In this document: piece after piece, positions 24,887-33,946 of the stretch | How positions within the stretch are numbered: the stretch's first letter is position 1 | How the letters are laid out: each line of letters opens with the position of its first letter | Assembly (NCBI RefSeq): GCF_002160065.1 | Contig: NZ_NFJW01000002.1 | Coordinates: forward strand, 1-64,000 | Reading direction: 5' to 3' | Origin: Collinsella sp. An2 | GTDB lineage: Bacteria; Actinomycetota; Coriobacteriia; Coriobacteriales; Coriobacteriaceae | Length of the DNA: 64,000 bases | Position numbers and translations under genes: made by a program | The notes under the pieces: model-generated | Told to the model about the DNA's origin: nothing | Seen by the model: only the letters and a program-made list of their open reading frames with translations | Database searches by the model: none

Positions 24887-26104
24887 CTACTGGGCGCTGC
24901 CCTCGTCGGTCGAGGAGCTCACGCCGCTCATGTCCACGTTGTAGGGAACGTTCTCGGGCATGGGGTTGATCTCGATGTCCGCTGCGTCCACGTAATCGTT
25001 GAGCCAGTTGTTGTAGTCGGTCTGGGCGTTGTTGGACGTAATGGTGTCGGAGAGCTTGTCGCGCAGGTTCTCGGGGATCTGGTCAATCGAGGTGACCTCG
25101 CCGTCCACATGGAAGTAGTCGGTGCACTTGATGATGTGGAAGCCGTAAGAGCTCTCAACGACGCCGCTGATCTGGTCCTTCGAAAGCGCCGACAGCGCGT
25201 CCTGGTACTCGGTCACAAACGAGGTGAGCTTATCCCAACCCACGTCGCCGCCGTCGTCGGCCGAACTGTCCTCGGAGTACTCCTTGGCAGCGTCCTCAAA
25301 CGAGATCTCGCCGTTGTTGATCTTGTCCAGGATGTCCTGTGCCTTCTGACGCGCCTCCTCCTTGGTGGCGTCGTCGGCGTCGGAGTCGACCTTGATGAGG
25401 ATGTGCGAGGAGCGGCGAGCGTCGTTATAGGTGTCGATGTTGTCGTTCACGTACTCGATGATCTCGTCGTCCGTGGGATCCTTCTCGGGCGCGACCTTGT
25501 CGCGGAGCTTCTGCTGGGCCAGGCTCGACTCCATGCTCTGCAGGTAAGTGTCCTTGGTATAGCCCACGTTGGTGAGGGTCTCCAGAGCCTTGTCCTCGGA
25601 GTCGTAGTTGGCAACGAAGTCATCCCAGGCCTTGTCGAGGTCGTCCTGGGTGACGGTGATGTCGTACTCCTTCTCGGCCTGCGTGATGAGGTACTGGCGC
25701 GCGTACTGGTTAATGACGTTCTCGCGGTAGCTCTCGGGCGTCATACCGCTGTTGGCCAGGTACTGGGCCCAACCCTCGTCGCTGCCGTAGCCCATGGAGC
25801 TGCGTGTGCTCATGATCTGGCGGGTGACGGTGTCCTCGGTGATGTTCACGCCGTTGACCGTCGCGGCGACGCCGCCGGTAAGCGTGTAGTCGTCGTCGGA
25901 AGACTGGAACTGGCTGAGCACGCCCGAGCACGCCATGGCGGTCACCGACAGCAGCATGGCCGCGACGCCAATGGCCACCAAGATGTACTTGGCACCCTTG
26001 CTGAGCGCCTTCTTGCCCTCGCGCTTGAAGTCGGCCTTGGTGGCGGGCTTCTTCTCGCCCTCGGCACCCTCGCGCTTCTTGTTGTGGTTCTTCTTCATTG
26101 CCAT
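24887..26104 (-). CDS. Membrane-anchored peptidyl-prolyl isomerase (PpiC/PrsA-like foldase)
   Basis: 405 residues. A very basic N-terminus (KKNHNKKREGAEGEKKPATK) is followed by one transmembrane segment (~38-60). Then a SurA-N-like helical chaperone domain (VNGVNITEDTVTRQIMSTRS) and a parvulin domain (~215-320: RRSSHILIKVD, GEISFEDAAKEYSED, GVVESSYGFHIIKC). It should assist folding of exported proteins at the outer face. AMAC does not fit a lipobox well, so a helix anchor is preferred over a lipoprotein. ATG 26104 follows AAAGGAT; the upstream extension is non-coding in character. Confidence 0.88.
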   Translation of the reverse strand: MAMKKNHNKKREGAEGEKKPATKADFKREGKKALSKGAKYILVAIGVAAMLLSVTAMACSGVLSQFQSSDDDYTLTGGVAATVNGVNITEDTVTRQIMSTRSSMGYGSDEGWAQYLANSGMTPESYRENVINQYARQYLITQAEKEYDITVTQDDLDKAWDDFVANYDSEDKALETLTNVGYTKDTYLQSMESSLAQQKLRDKVAPEKDPTDDEIIEYVNDNIDTYNDARRSSHILIKVDSDADDATKEEARQKAQDILDKINNGEISFEDAAKEYSEDSSADDGGDVGWDKLTSFVTEYQDALSALSKDQISGVVESSYGFHIIKCTDYFHVDGEVTSIDQIPENLRDKLSDTITSNNAQTDYNNWLNDYVDAADIEINPMPENVPYNVDMSGVSSSTDEGSAQ

Positions 26105-26306
26105 GGTCGATCCTTTGATGTGGCCGCGGCCCCGCCGTCGCACGCCCCAGAAGAACGCCTCGACAACTAAGCCGCAGGATGATGCCCTCGTTGTACAAAC
26201 GCGCCTATTGTCGCACATTGCACGGGCCCGCTGCCACCACAGCAAAGCGTGTCCCAGCAAGCACCATATTCGTGAAGAAAGGCTGAAGGGGACAGTCAAA
26301 TAGCAG

Positions 26307-26349
26307 CATCCCCAGGGAGCCTGCCTGCCGGCGGCGCCCCCTGGGGATG
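26307..26349 (-). terminator. Terminator of purN
   Basis: Perfect 11-bp arms CATCCCCAGGG/CCCTGGGGATG with a 21-base loop, 43 bases downstream of the purN stop on the minus strand. The trailing sequence has only a short T stretch. Confidence 0.6.
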
Positions 26350-26391
26350 GACGTGATCTATGGCGATGGTCGCCTTTCGAATAACGGCCTG

Positions 26392-27273
26392 CTATGCCGT
26401 GGCGATCGACACGGTAAGGTCGGGCCGCACGGTTACGCGACCTTCGGCGAGCAGCTGAACCACCTGAGGATACAGGCGATGCTCGACGGCGTGGATGGCG
26501 GCCTCGAGGTCATCGACCGTCATGCCCTCCTCCACGCGCACAGGCTCCTGCGCAATGATAGGGCCCTGGTCGTAGACCTCGTTGGCGAAGTGCACCGTCA
26601 CGCCGGTCACCTTCACGCCGCGCGCGTAGGCGTCGGCAATACCGTGGGCACCCTGGAAGCTGGGAAGCAGCGCCGGATGCAGGTTGACGACACGGTTGGG
26701 CCACAGCGCCAGCAGCGGCTCGTGCACCTTGCGCATGTAGCCGGCCATGATGATGTACTCGGCCCCTGCGTGCTTGAGCTCCGTGGCAATAACCTCGTCG
26801 GCCACCCACGGGTCCTGGGCGTAGAGTTCCTTCGACAGCGCGAGCGTTTGGATGCCGGCGTCCGCGGCGCGCTTGAGCCCGGCTGCGGAGGGACGGCTCG
26901 AGATGACCATGACAACCTGCGCGTTGAGCGAACCGTCGGCAATGCGGTCGATGAGCGCCTGCAGATTGGTACCCGAACCCGAGATGAGCACGCCGATCTT
27001 GAGCGGCTCGGCCGTACCGGCAGCGACCTCCGCGGCGCGGCGGGCCTGAATGTCGTTGCCCGTCTCGCCATCGAGCCCCGCGGCGCGCAGGCGCTCCACG
27101 GCGTGGGCGACGGCTGCGGCATAGGCGGCGTCGTCCCCCTCGGCTGCGGCGACCAGCGCGCGGTTCACCTCGTGCTCGGCTCCCTTGCCAAAGAACTGCT
27201 CGCTCGGCTGTGCCTCGGGCGGCAGCCCCGCCTCCTCGACCAGTCGGCGATACTCCTCGTCGTTAGCGCTCAT
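26392..27273 (-). CDS. purN: Phosphoribosylglycinamide formyltransferase with N-terminal extension
   Basis: 293 residues against about 200 for typical PurN. The formyltransferase domain starts near residue 93 (IGVLISGSGTNLQALIDRIA) and carries the catalytic Asn-His (VVNLHPALLPSFQGAHG) and Asp (VYDQGPIIAQ). It transfers a formyl group from 10-formyl-THF to GAR in purine synthesis. The first ~92 residues (SANDEEYRRLVEEAGLPPEA onward) are an acidic, Ala-rich helical extension I do not recognise. The ATG overlaps the purM stop by 11 bases (ATGAGCGCTAA), so the extension is likely real and translation coupled. Confidence 0.93.
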   Translation of the reverse strand: MSANDEEYRRLVEEAGLPPEAQPSEQFFGKGAEHEVNRALVAAAEGDDAAYAAAVAHAVERLRAAGLDGETGNDIQARRAAEVAAGTAEPLKIGVLISGSGTNLQALIDRIADGSLNAQVVMVISSRPSAAGLKRAADAGIQTLALSKELYAQDPWVADEVIATELKHAGAEYIIMAGYMRKVHEPLLALWPNRVVNLHPALLPSFQGAHGIADAYARGVKVTGVTVHFANEVYDQGPIIAQEPVRVEEGMTVDDLEAAIHAVEHRLYPQVVQLLAEGRVTVRPDLTVSIATA

Positions 27274-28369
27274 CGGAGTACACCACCTTGCCGCTGCCGG
27301 GTACGCAGGCGCCCACGTGGAAGGGACGCTCGCCCATGGCCTCAAGGGCGGCCATGACGCCGGCCTCCTCCTCGGCCGGGCAGATGATCATGAGGCCAAC
27401 GCCCATGTTGAAAGTCTTGCAGGCCTCGTTGGGGGTAAGACCGGCCTGGCGCGCAATGTAGGAGATGACGGGCGGCATGTCCCAGCCCATCTCCTTGCCG
27501 TCGCGCTCGACCACGGCGTCGACGTCGGAGGCAAGCGCACGGTTGAGGTTCTCGGTGATGCCTCCGCCCGTAATGTGGGCGATGGCGTGCACGGTGACGC
27601 CACCGCGCAGAAGCTCCAGGATAGGCTTCACGTAGATGCGCGTGGGCTCCAACAGGGCATCGGCGAGCGAACGGCCGCCGAGCTCCTCAAGCGGCTGCTC
27701 GAGCTCGGCCCGCTTGGCCTCGGCCTCGGGGGTGCCAGGCACGATACCGTCGACGCCGATCATGCGGCGCACCAGCGAGTATCCGTTTGAATGCACGCCC
27801 GAGCTCGGCAGGCCGATGATGGCGTCGCCGGGACGGACGTTTGCCGGGTCGAGCATCTTGGGCCGATCGACCACGCCCACGGTGAAGCCGGCCATGTCAT
27901 AGTCGTCGGGACGCATGACGCCGGGATGCTCGGCCATCTCGCCGCCCACGAGCGCGCAGCCCGCGAGCTTGCAGCCGTCGGCCACGCCCTTCACGATCTT
28001 GGCCATGTGCTCGGCCTGAATATGCCCGATGGCAACGTAGTCCAGAAAGAACAGCGGCTCGGCGCCGGAGGCCAGAATGTCGTTCACGCACATGGCGACG
28101 AGGTCCTGGCCCACGGTCTCGTGGCGGTCGAGAATCTGAGCGAGCACGAGCTTGGTGCCCACGCCATCGGTGCCGGAGATGAGAACGGGGTCCTCCATGT
28201 CCTTGAGCGCGGCGGCGGAGAAGAGCCCGCCAAAACCGCCGATGCCGCCGATGACCTCGGGACGGTTGGTCTCGGCGACCATCTGCTTGATGGCGTCGAC
28301 GGCGCGGCCGCCCTCGGCGGTATCGACGCCGGCATCCTCGTAGGTCACATGCTTGGGTGTGTCGCTCAT
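27263..28369 (-). CDS. purM: Phosphoribosylformylglycinamidine cyclo-ligase (AIR synthetase)
   Basis: 368 residues, normal for PurM. Motifs: YEDAGVDTAEGGRAVDAIK, SGTDGVGTKLVLAQIL, DLVAMCVNDILASGAEPLFF, GGEMAEHPGVM and SSGVHSNGYSLVRRM. It closes the imidazole ring of AIR from FGAM. ATG 28369 (MSDTPKHV) is preferred over ATG six bases upstream because AAAGGA overlaps the latter. It is coupled to purN downstream. Upstream the usual purF neighbour is separated from it by the 28692-30404 gene. Confidence 0.96.
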   Translation of the reverse strand: MSDTPKHVTYEDAGVDTAEGGRAVDAIKQMVAETNRPEVIGGIGGFGGLFSAAALKDMEDPVLISGTDGVGTKLVLAQILDRHETVGQDLVAMCVNDILASGAEPLFFLDYVAIGHIQAEHMAKIVKGVADGCKLAGCALVGGEMAEHPGVMRPDDYDMAGFTVGVVDRPKMLDPANVRPGDAIIGLPSSGVHSNGYSLVRRMIGVDGIVPGTPEAEAKRAELEQPLEELGGRSLADALLEPTRIYVKPILELLRGGVTVHAIAHITGGGITENLNRALASDVDAVVERDGKEMGWDMPPVISYIARQAGLTPNEACKTFNMGVGLMIICPAEEEAGVMAALEAMGERPFHVGACVPGSGKVVYSDER

Positions 28370-28493
28370 GCGCATCCTTTCCCAGGTGGGTCACGTATGC
28401 ACACATCATAGCAGGTAGCGATGCGCGACGGCTCGCCTTCGAGCCGAAGCGTCCATCGAACATCTCTTAACTCGCAATCAGCTCTCAGACGAG

Positions 28494-28643
28494 CTCTCCG
28501 ATTGTCTCTTTAACTGAGAGATAATCGGAGAGATAGTAGAGAGATATCTGAGAGATGAGCCATATCGGAGAGTTCCGAGACGTCTGGCCAGGTAAAACAA
28601 CTCTTCGAGAGCCGCGCCCTATCGAAGAGGTAACGGAGAGGTG
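28494..28643 (+). repeat. 150-bp direct repeat, left copy
   Basis: About 90 percent identical, base for base and without gaps by eye (about 14 differences), to 30454-30603. It contains an internal palindrome CTCTCCGATTgTCTCT/AGAGATAATCGGAGAG and many AGAGAT/ATCTCT units. It lies between purM and the Schlafen-like gene. Confidence 0.9.
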
Positions 28644-28691
28644 CTCCAGGTCGAAGAGGTCCGGCTCCAACTCTCCGCGTCTCGCATCCAC

Positions 28692-30404
28692 CTACTTCAA
28701 CATATATCTCCTGTTCCTGCTGTGTGCTCCAGCCGTTGGGCTCACCAGCCCTGCATCAATCAGCGCGGGCAATGCGTAGCGCACCTTTGACACCGAAGTT
28801 CCCAGCGCGCCTGCAAGTTCCTTCGCCCCATACGCTTTGCCAGGCTCCATGAGGGCAAGTATCGCTTGACGCAACTCTTCCGCAGAAGCTCGTCCCGATG
28901 TTTTGCGGGCCTTGTCTTGAACAACGCTATAACCATGATCAGCATCGCCACACAGCAGACCTTGATCGATCAACCGAGAGCACGCATCGCGAATGTCATC
29001 GGAATCCCAGCCCAAAGCAGTCCGTATGCTCGGAACGGTCATCGAAGCTCCGCGATTGCGCAGAAGCGCAAGCAAGGTCTCTTCCTTGACGTCCAGCTCG
29101 CGTCCTGCGTGCTGTGCAATCCACTCTCGATTGCGCATGAGCTCGGCGCCATGACGAGCAAATATCACGGTAAAGGAGTCATACTTTGCGACAAAATGTG
29201 GACGGCTCAGCGATCGAGACTCCATCTCTCGAATCATCGAGCTGACTCCCGAGCCCTGGCTTTCAGCCACATAGCCCCCGTCGTGCTCAAGCGGCACCGC
29301 CCCCATCAAGCTCATGAGCTTGGCATTTCGACAGCGAGACTCTCCATCCTCAAGATTGTCGAGCGTCTTTCCTCCCCAAAGCCCGCCAGGATTTGTAACC
29401 TCGATACGATCGGGATAGATGTCCACGCTTACCGCCTGCCCTAAAAACATGGGCGAATACTCGCGATGAATCACCGCATTCGCCAACGCCTCGCGCAGCG
29501 CCTCTTTAGGAACCTCCCACTCATCGTGCCGGCCCGCACCGACGACATATGAAATCGTGCGAACATTTCGTCCGATTGCCGCGAGCGCATCCTCGATACA
29601 TGCCGAGAGCGGACCATCACATATCTGACGGTCGAGGAATCGCGGAGCGCCTGGCTCTGACTTCTGTGTGCCAGGGTGTACGGCAACGTCGATTACAAGC
29701 TTTGGGAAGTATTGTTGCGGATACACGCCGGTCGCTAGCAGGCCAGCAAGCCGCACCGCGCCTGCCTTATTTGTTATGTTCAAGCGGTTAAGCTGCTGTT
29801 CGCGCGTCTCTGCACCGCGCAGCACGCGAGGGCTTTGCTGCCTTCGCCCCTCTATTACTGCGGTGACCAAATCTCCGTCGAGGTCTTCAATCGTCGCTTC
29901 GGGCACTACCTCGCCATCTGCATCGCTGGGAACAAGTACGCTTTGCATCTCATATAGCTCGGATGCCGAAAGGCGTATGTCCTTATCATCAACTCGCTTA
30001 TAGCTTCCGCCTTGGATGCCGCGAGCAAGAATGAAGCAGGGTCGCTCCTGAATCGGGAGCCGCTCGATTTCTATGAGAAGCACCTGTTGGTCATCGACCA
30101 TGCCGCGCGAAAGCTCGTAACGCGGAGGATGAACCACCAAAGATGCGCTTTCTCCGTCCCCAATACCCTCGACAAACTGGTCGCGGACACGATCGATATC
30201 GAACTGCTCTGTTGGAGCAAACCCCTCCTGCTCATCTATGCCGCATATGATGAGGCCACCAGACGTGTTGGCGAAGGCGCTCACCGTCTCCCAAATGTCG
30301 TGACTGAGACCACGACCGCATTTCTTCGCCTCGACCGTTGCGTCGTCAGTACCTTGCTTACGGAGGCGAGCGACAATGTTTTCGAGCTGATCAGCGGGCA
30401 CCAT
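28692..30404 (-). CDS. Schlafen/AlbA_2-type protein with ATPase-like and winged-helix domains
   Basis: 570 residues. N-terminal AlbA_2 (Schlafen) domain: TVEAKKCGRGLSHDIWETVS, FANTSGGLIICGIDE, and GSYKRVDDKDIRLSASEL. The middle (about 290-420) fits the HATPase_c_4 group (REALANAVIHREYS, VDIYPDRIEVTNPGGL, GSGVSSMIREM). The last ~130 residues hold two winged-helix segments (SMTVPSIRTALGWDSDDIRD; YGAKELAGALGTSVSKVRYA). Such proteins are annotated as DNA-binding regulators and some are linked to defence; the role here is unknown. Base composition is visibly lower in GC than purF and purM. It is bounded by two 150-bp direct repeats inside the pur cluster, suggesting it was acquired. Confidence 0.85.
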   Translation of the reverse strand: MVPADQLENIVARLRKQGTDDATVEAKKCGRGLSHDIWETVSAFANTSGGLIICGIDEQEGFAPTEQFDIDRVRDQFVEGIGDGESASLVVHPPRYELSRGMVDDQQVLLIEIERLPIQERPCFILARGIQGGSYKRVDDKDIRLSASELYEMQSVLVPSDADGEVVPEATIEDLDGDLVTAVIEGRRQQSPRVLRGAETREQQLNRLNITNKAGAVRLAGLLATGVYPQQYFPKLVIDVAVHPGTQKSEPGAPRFLDRQICDGPLSACIEDALAAIGRNVRTISYVVGAGRHDEWEVPKEALREALANAVIHREYSPMFLGQAVSVDIYPDRIEVTNPGGLWGGKTLDNLEDGESRCRNAKLMSLMGAVPLEHDGGYVAESQGSGVSSMIREMESRSLSRPHFVAKYDSFTVIFARHGAELMRNREWIAQHAGRELDVKEETLLALLRNRGASMTVPSIRTALGWDSDDIRDACSRLIDQGLLCGDADHGYSVVQDKARKTSGRASAEELRQAILALMEPGKAYGAKELAGALGTSVSKVRYALPALIDAGLVSPTAGAHSRNRRYMLK

Positions 30405-30453
30405 GGGACTTCTCTCCGTTCATCTCTACGATATCTCTCAGAATACCATGTAT

Positions 30454-30603
30454 CTCTCCGATTATCTCTTTAACTGAGAGATAATCGGAGAGATAGTAGA
30501 GAGCTATCTGAGAGATAAGCCATATCGGAGAGCTCCAAGGCGTCTGACCAGGCAAAACACCTCTTCGAGAGATGCTCCCTATCGAAGAGCTAACGGAGAG
30601 CTG
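30454..30603 (+). repeat. 150-bp direct repeat, right copy
   Basis: Partner of 28494-28643. Here the internal palindrome is perfect: CTCTCCGATTATCTCT (30454-30469) and AGAGATAATCGGAGAG (30477-30492), 16 bp per arm. It starts 49 bases upstream of the Schlafen-like start codon and ends 21 bases after the purF stop, so it could hold the promoter of the former and affect termination of the latter. Confidence 0.9.
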
Positions 30604-30624
30604 CGCCCCAAGTCAAACCGGCGG

Positions 30625-32274
30625 CTAGGCTCCAAGATGCAGCTCTTCCCACGTGCGGTCGCGCTCTTTCTGCTCGACCACGTCGCGCGGCAGCACCGTA
30701 GGCTGCGTGAGGTTGCAGGGGTCGTAACCGGGCATAAACTTGTCGCGGCCAAAGCTTTCGGGAATGGCAACCGGGTACACGCCCGTGAAGCACGCCGTGC
30801 AATAGCCGTGTGCAGGATGGTCGTCACCGGTCTTTGCCGCAGCGCAAGGCGGTACGCAGGCGAGCAGCCCCTGAACCGACAAAAACGCAAGGGAGTCGGC
30901 GCCAATGAACTCGCAGATCTCGTCGACCGACTTGTTCGCGCTGATAAGCTGCGCCTGCACGTCGGTGTCGATGCCATAGAAGCACGGCCACACGACCTCC
31001 GGCGAGTTGATGCGCACGTGGACCTCGGCCGCGCCCGCCTGGCGCAGCATCTTCACGAGCTGCACCATGGTGGTGCCGCGCACAATGGAGTCGTCGATCA
31101 CCACAAGGCGCTTGCCAGCGATGTTGTCGCGCAGCGGGTTGAGCTTCATGCGCACGCCCATCGCACGAAGCTCCTGCGTGGGCTGGATGAACGTACGGGC
31201 CACATAGCGGTTCTTGATAAGCCCCTCGCCAAAGGGAATGCCACTCTCCAGCGCGTAGCCCTCCGCCGGCGGCAGGCCGCTGTCGGGCACGCCGATGACC
31301 ATGTCGGCGTCCACCGGCGCCTCGCGCGCAAGCTGCCGCCCCATGTCGTAGCGACAGGCATAGACCGACTTGCCGGCCATGATGGAGTCGGGACGCGCAA
31401 AGTAGACCTGCTCGAAGATGCACTCGGCCGTCTCCTTTGCCGCGGGCACACCCTGCTCAAAGACAAGGCCTTCGGCGTTCACGCGCAAGATCTCGCCGGG
31501 ACGAATGTCGCGCACATAGACCGCGCCCACGATGTCGAGCGCGCAGGTCTCGGACGCCACGACCCAGCCGGCGGCATCGATCTCGCCGGCCTCGGTGCCG
31601 GGGCGCGCAATGATGTCGCGCCCTTCGTCGTCCTGTTTGGGCAGGTAGCCCAGCACCAGTGGGCGAATGCCATACGGATCGCGAAACGCATACAGGGCCT
31701 GCTCGTTGATGAGCGCCATGGCATAGCCACCACGCACGAGCTCCATGGTCTTGCGAATGCCCTCGCGCAGATGCTTGGTGCGCTGCGTGAAGTAGCCGAT
31801 GAGCTTGGCCGCGACCTCAGAGTCGGAGTTGGAGAGGAAGCTCACGCCTAGGTCAATGAGCTGGCGGCGCAGCTCATCGGTATTCACCAGCGTGCCGTTA
31901 TGGGCCAGGGCGATGATGACGTCGTTGATAGTGGAGAGATGCGGCTGGGCGGCCTCCCAGCTCTTCGCGCCGGCGGTGCCATAGCGCACGTGTCCCACGG
32001 CGAGCTGGCCTGTGAGCGTCGAGAGGTCGGCGTCGGAGAACACCTGGTCACACAGGCCCAGGTCCTTGCGCACCAGAACGGTACCGCCGTCGCCCACGGC
32101 AATGCCCGCAGACTCCTGCCCGCGGTGCTGGAGCGCCTTCAAGCCAAAATAGGTGAGGCGCGCAACATCGCGTCCCGGCGCCCAGATGCCGAAGACGCCG
32201 CACTCCTCGTGAAGCTGGTCCGCCTCGGCCGGATCAGCCTGCCAGCTCGCCCCGCGCCGCTCCTCTACACTCAT
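30625..32274 (-). CDS. purF: Amidophosphoribosyltransferase (glutamine PRPP amidotransferase)
   Basis: 549 residues. A 24-residue propeptide precedes Cys25 (ECGVFGIW), the N-terminal nucleophile after cleavage. The glutaminase domain (ALQHRGQESAGIAV) is followed by the phosphoribosyltransferase domain with the PRPP loop VVIDDSIVRGTTMVQLV. Cys residues near the C-terminus (ACVPPCAAAKT, YCTACFTG) resemble the [4Fe-4S] ligands of the Bacillus-type enzyme. First committed step of purine synthesis, using PRPP from prs. It probably headed a purF-purM-purN operon before the Schlafen-like gene came between. Confidence 0.96.
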   Translation of the reverse strand: MSVEERRGASWQADPAEADQLHEECGVFGIWAPGRDVARLTYFGLKALQHRGQESAGIAVGDGGTVLVRKDLGLCDQVFSDADLSTLTGQLAVGHVRYGTAGAKSWEAAQPHLSTINDVIIALAHNGTLVNTDELRRQLIDLGVSFLSNSDSEVAAKLIGYFTQRTKHLREGIRKTMELVRGGYAMALINEQALYAFRDPYGIRPLVLGYLPKQDDEGRDIIARPGTEAGEIDAAGWVVASETCALDIVGAVYVRDIRPGEILRVNAEGLVFEQGVPAAKETAECIFEQVYFARPDSIMAGKSVYACRYDMGRQLAREAPVDADMVIGVPDSGLPPAEGYALESGIPFGEGLIKNRYVARTFIQPTQELRAMGVRMKLNPLRDNIAGKRLVVIDDSIVRGTTMVQLVKMLRQAGAAEVHVRINSPEVVWPCFYGIDTDVQAQLISANKSVDEICEFIGADSLAFLSVQGLLACVPPCAAAKTGDDHPAHGYCTACFTGVYPVAIPESFGRDKFMPGYDPCNLTQPTVLPRDVVEQKERDRTWEELHLGA

Positions 32275-32395
32275 GCCGTCTCCCCTTTCGGAATGGTTGT
32301 AACGGGCACATTATGGCAAATCAGCGGACCTTCGACCATGGCGAGCTCGATTTCACATGGCACGCAACAGCGTTTGTCCGTCCTCGCAAGCAAAC

Positions 32396-32425
32396 GGCCC
32401 GCCCTGCAGCCTGGCAGGACGGGCC
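32396..32425 (-). terminator. Terminator of the PTS operon
   Basis: Arms GGCCCGCCCTGC/GCAGGACGGGCC (one mismatch) with a 6-base loop, followed on the minus strand by GTTTGCTTG. It lies 38 bases after the EIIA stop. The rest of 32275-32462 is the purF upstream region. Confidence 0.7.
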
Positions 32426-32462
32426 TCGCATGTTCAACAATCTGTCGAAAAGCACAGAAGCG

Positions 32463-32936
32463 CTATGCGCAGTACTTCTTCATGGTCTCGGCCATGCCCT
32501 CGGGCGTGGTCTGTGCGCGAATATCCGCCACGGTCTCCTCCTCCATGAAGACACCCATGAGCGCCTGGAGTACCGCGACCTGGCCCTCGGCGTGCGCGAG
32601 CAGGCCCAGGTTCACAATAAGCTCGGCGGGAATGTCGCCGCCGATGCCCGCCATGCCCTCAAAGATCACCGGCTCCTTGGGCTTGATGACGGCGATGTAG
32701 GGCTTGATGAGATGCTCGGGGTCCACATGCGGCAGCGCGACCGAGATGTGCTCGAACGCAAGGCCGGTGGGATAGTTCTTCTCGCGCGTCTCGATGGCGT
32801 CGAGCCAGCTCTCCTTCACATAGCCCTTCTCCATGAGGATCTTGGACATCTTGGAGAAGAAGTCAAAGCGATCGGTCGCCTCGAAGTCAAAGAAGACGAG
32901 CTCGGGGGTGAACAGGCTGGTATCAACGGTAGACAT
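32463..32936 (-). CDS. PTS EIIA component (fructose/mannitol-type EIIA-2 fold)
   Basis: 157 residues. EIIA-2 fold with the phosphorylated His in FEHISVALPHVDPEHLIKPY, and upstream RFDFFSKMSKILMEKGYVKE typical of the family. It receives phosphate from HPr and passes it to EIIB. Last gene of the operon; with the EIIB and EIIC upstream it completes a galactitol-type (Gat) permease. ATG 32936 follows AAGGAA. Confidence 0.88.
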   Translation of the reverse strand: MSTVDTSLFTPELVFFDFEATDRFDFFSKMSKILMEKGYVKESWLDAIETREKNYPTGLAFEHISVALPHVDPEHLIKPYIAVIKPKEPVIFEGMAGIGGDIPAELIVNLGLLAHAEGQVAVLQALMGVFMEEETVADIRAQTTPEGMAETMKKYCA

Positions 32937-33007
32937 GGGTGGTTCCTTCCTGTGTGTTGGAAATCGTCGCGAATGCAGCGCGCCCAGGGCACGCAAGGCC
33001 GCCCTGG

Positions 33008-33889
33008 TTAGGCAACCGGCTCGGCGCCGTTGGCGAAGACCTTGATGACCTGCGTGAAGTCCTCAAGCAGGCGACCGTAGGCGGCAACGGAGAGCTTGCT
33101 CCAGTACACCACATCGCCTGCGCCGCGCGCAGCGTCGACGGCCGCGGATGCAGCCTCGCCGGCGAACTTGTCGCCATAGGTGAAGTAGTTGATCTTGCGG
33201 ATGCCCGCGTCGATCGCCTTATGGTAGTCCTCATCCGAGACGCCCGAGCCGCCGTGCATGACGAGCGGCACCTTCACGCGGTCGCGAATCTGGGTCAAGA
33301 CATCGAAGGACAGGTGGGGCTCGCCCTTGTAGATGCCGTGCACGGTGCCGAAGGAGCACGCCAGCGCGTCAAGGCAGGTGGCCTCGACAAACTCGCGGGC
33401 CTGGTCGGGGTCGGTGTAGATGGCGCCGGCTTCCTCGGCCGTGCCGCCCTGGGCCGTGGCGCCGCCCTCGCGCGAGCCCATGGAGCCAAGCTCGCACTCC
33501 AGGCCACAGTCGAAGTCGTGGCACATGGCGGCAGCACGCGCAGAATTCTCGACGTTCACCTCATAGGGCTCCATGGAGCCGTCGTACATGACGCCGGTGA
33601 AGCCCAGCTCAAGGGCGCGGCGCATGTAGGAGAGATGCTCGCAGTGGTCCAGGTGCACGCACACCGGAACGCTTGCGCGCTCGGCGAGCGCCACCATGGC
33701 GGGGCCCACGACATCGAGCGGGGCCACGTCCTCGTGGACCTCGGCATGGCCGAGCATCACAGGGTAGCCCGTGGCCTCGGCGGCGTCGATGACGGCACGC
33801 ATGGCCTCGAGCGTAGGAGCGTTGAACTGGCCGATAGCCATGTTGTTCTGTTCGGCGATGGCGCAGATATCGCGCAGGTTGACAAGCAT
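33008..33889 (-). CDS. Class II fructose/tagatose-bisphosphate aldolase
   Basis: 293 residues. Class II aldolase motifs: PVCVHLDHCEHLSYMRRALE (catalytic Asp and a zinc His), ECELGSMGSREGG, the zinc His in FGTVHGIYKGEP, and VPLVMHGGSGVSDED, then KINYFTYGDK. It cleaves a ketose bisphosphate to DHAP and an aldehyde. GatY/KbaY-like length. Cotranscribed with the PTS, so it acts on the imported sugar phosphate. Neither a 6-phospho-kinase nor a dehydrogenase is present beside it, so the actual substrate is open. Confidence 0.88.
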   Translation of the reverse strand: MLVNLRDICAIAEQNNMAIGQFNAPTLEAMRAVIDAAEATGYPVMLGHAEVHEDVAPLDVVGPAMVALAERASVPVCVHLDHCEHLSYMRRALELGFTGVMYDGSMEPYEVNVENSARAAAMCHDFDCGLECELGSMGSREGGATAQGGTAEEAGAIYTDPDQAREFVEATCLDALACSFGTVHGIYKGEPHLSFDVLTQIRDRVKVPLVMHGGSGVSDEDYHKAIDAGIRKINYFTYGDKFAGEAASAAVDAARGAGDVVYWSKLSVAAYGRLLEDFTQVIKVFANGAEPVA

Positions 33890-33946
33890 GGTGGTCCTTT
33901 CTGAGACGATGGGGGTTCGGTGGCACGCCTAAAAGCGGCGCCACCG

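Noticed and set aside
28490-30610. Composite transposon around the Schlafen-like gene
   Set aside because: The flanking 150-bp repeats contain no transposase frame and have no terminal inverted repeats or target duplications I can see. Recombination between repeats is more likely than transposition.
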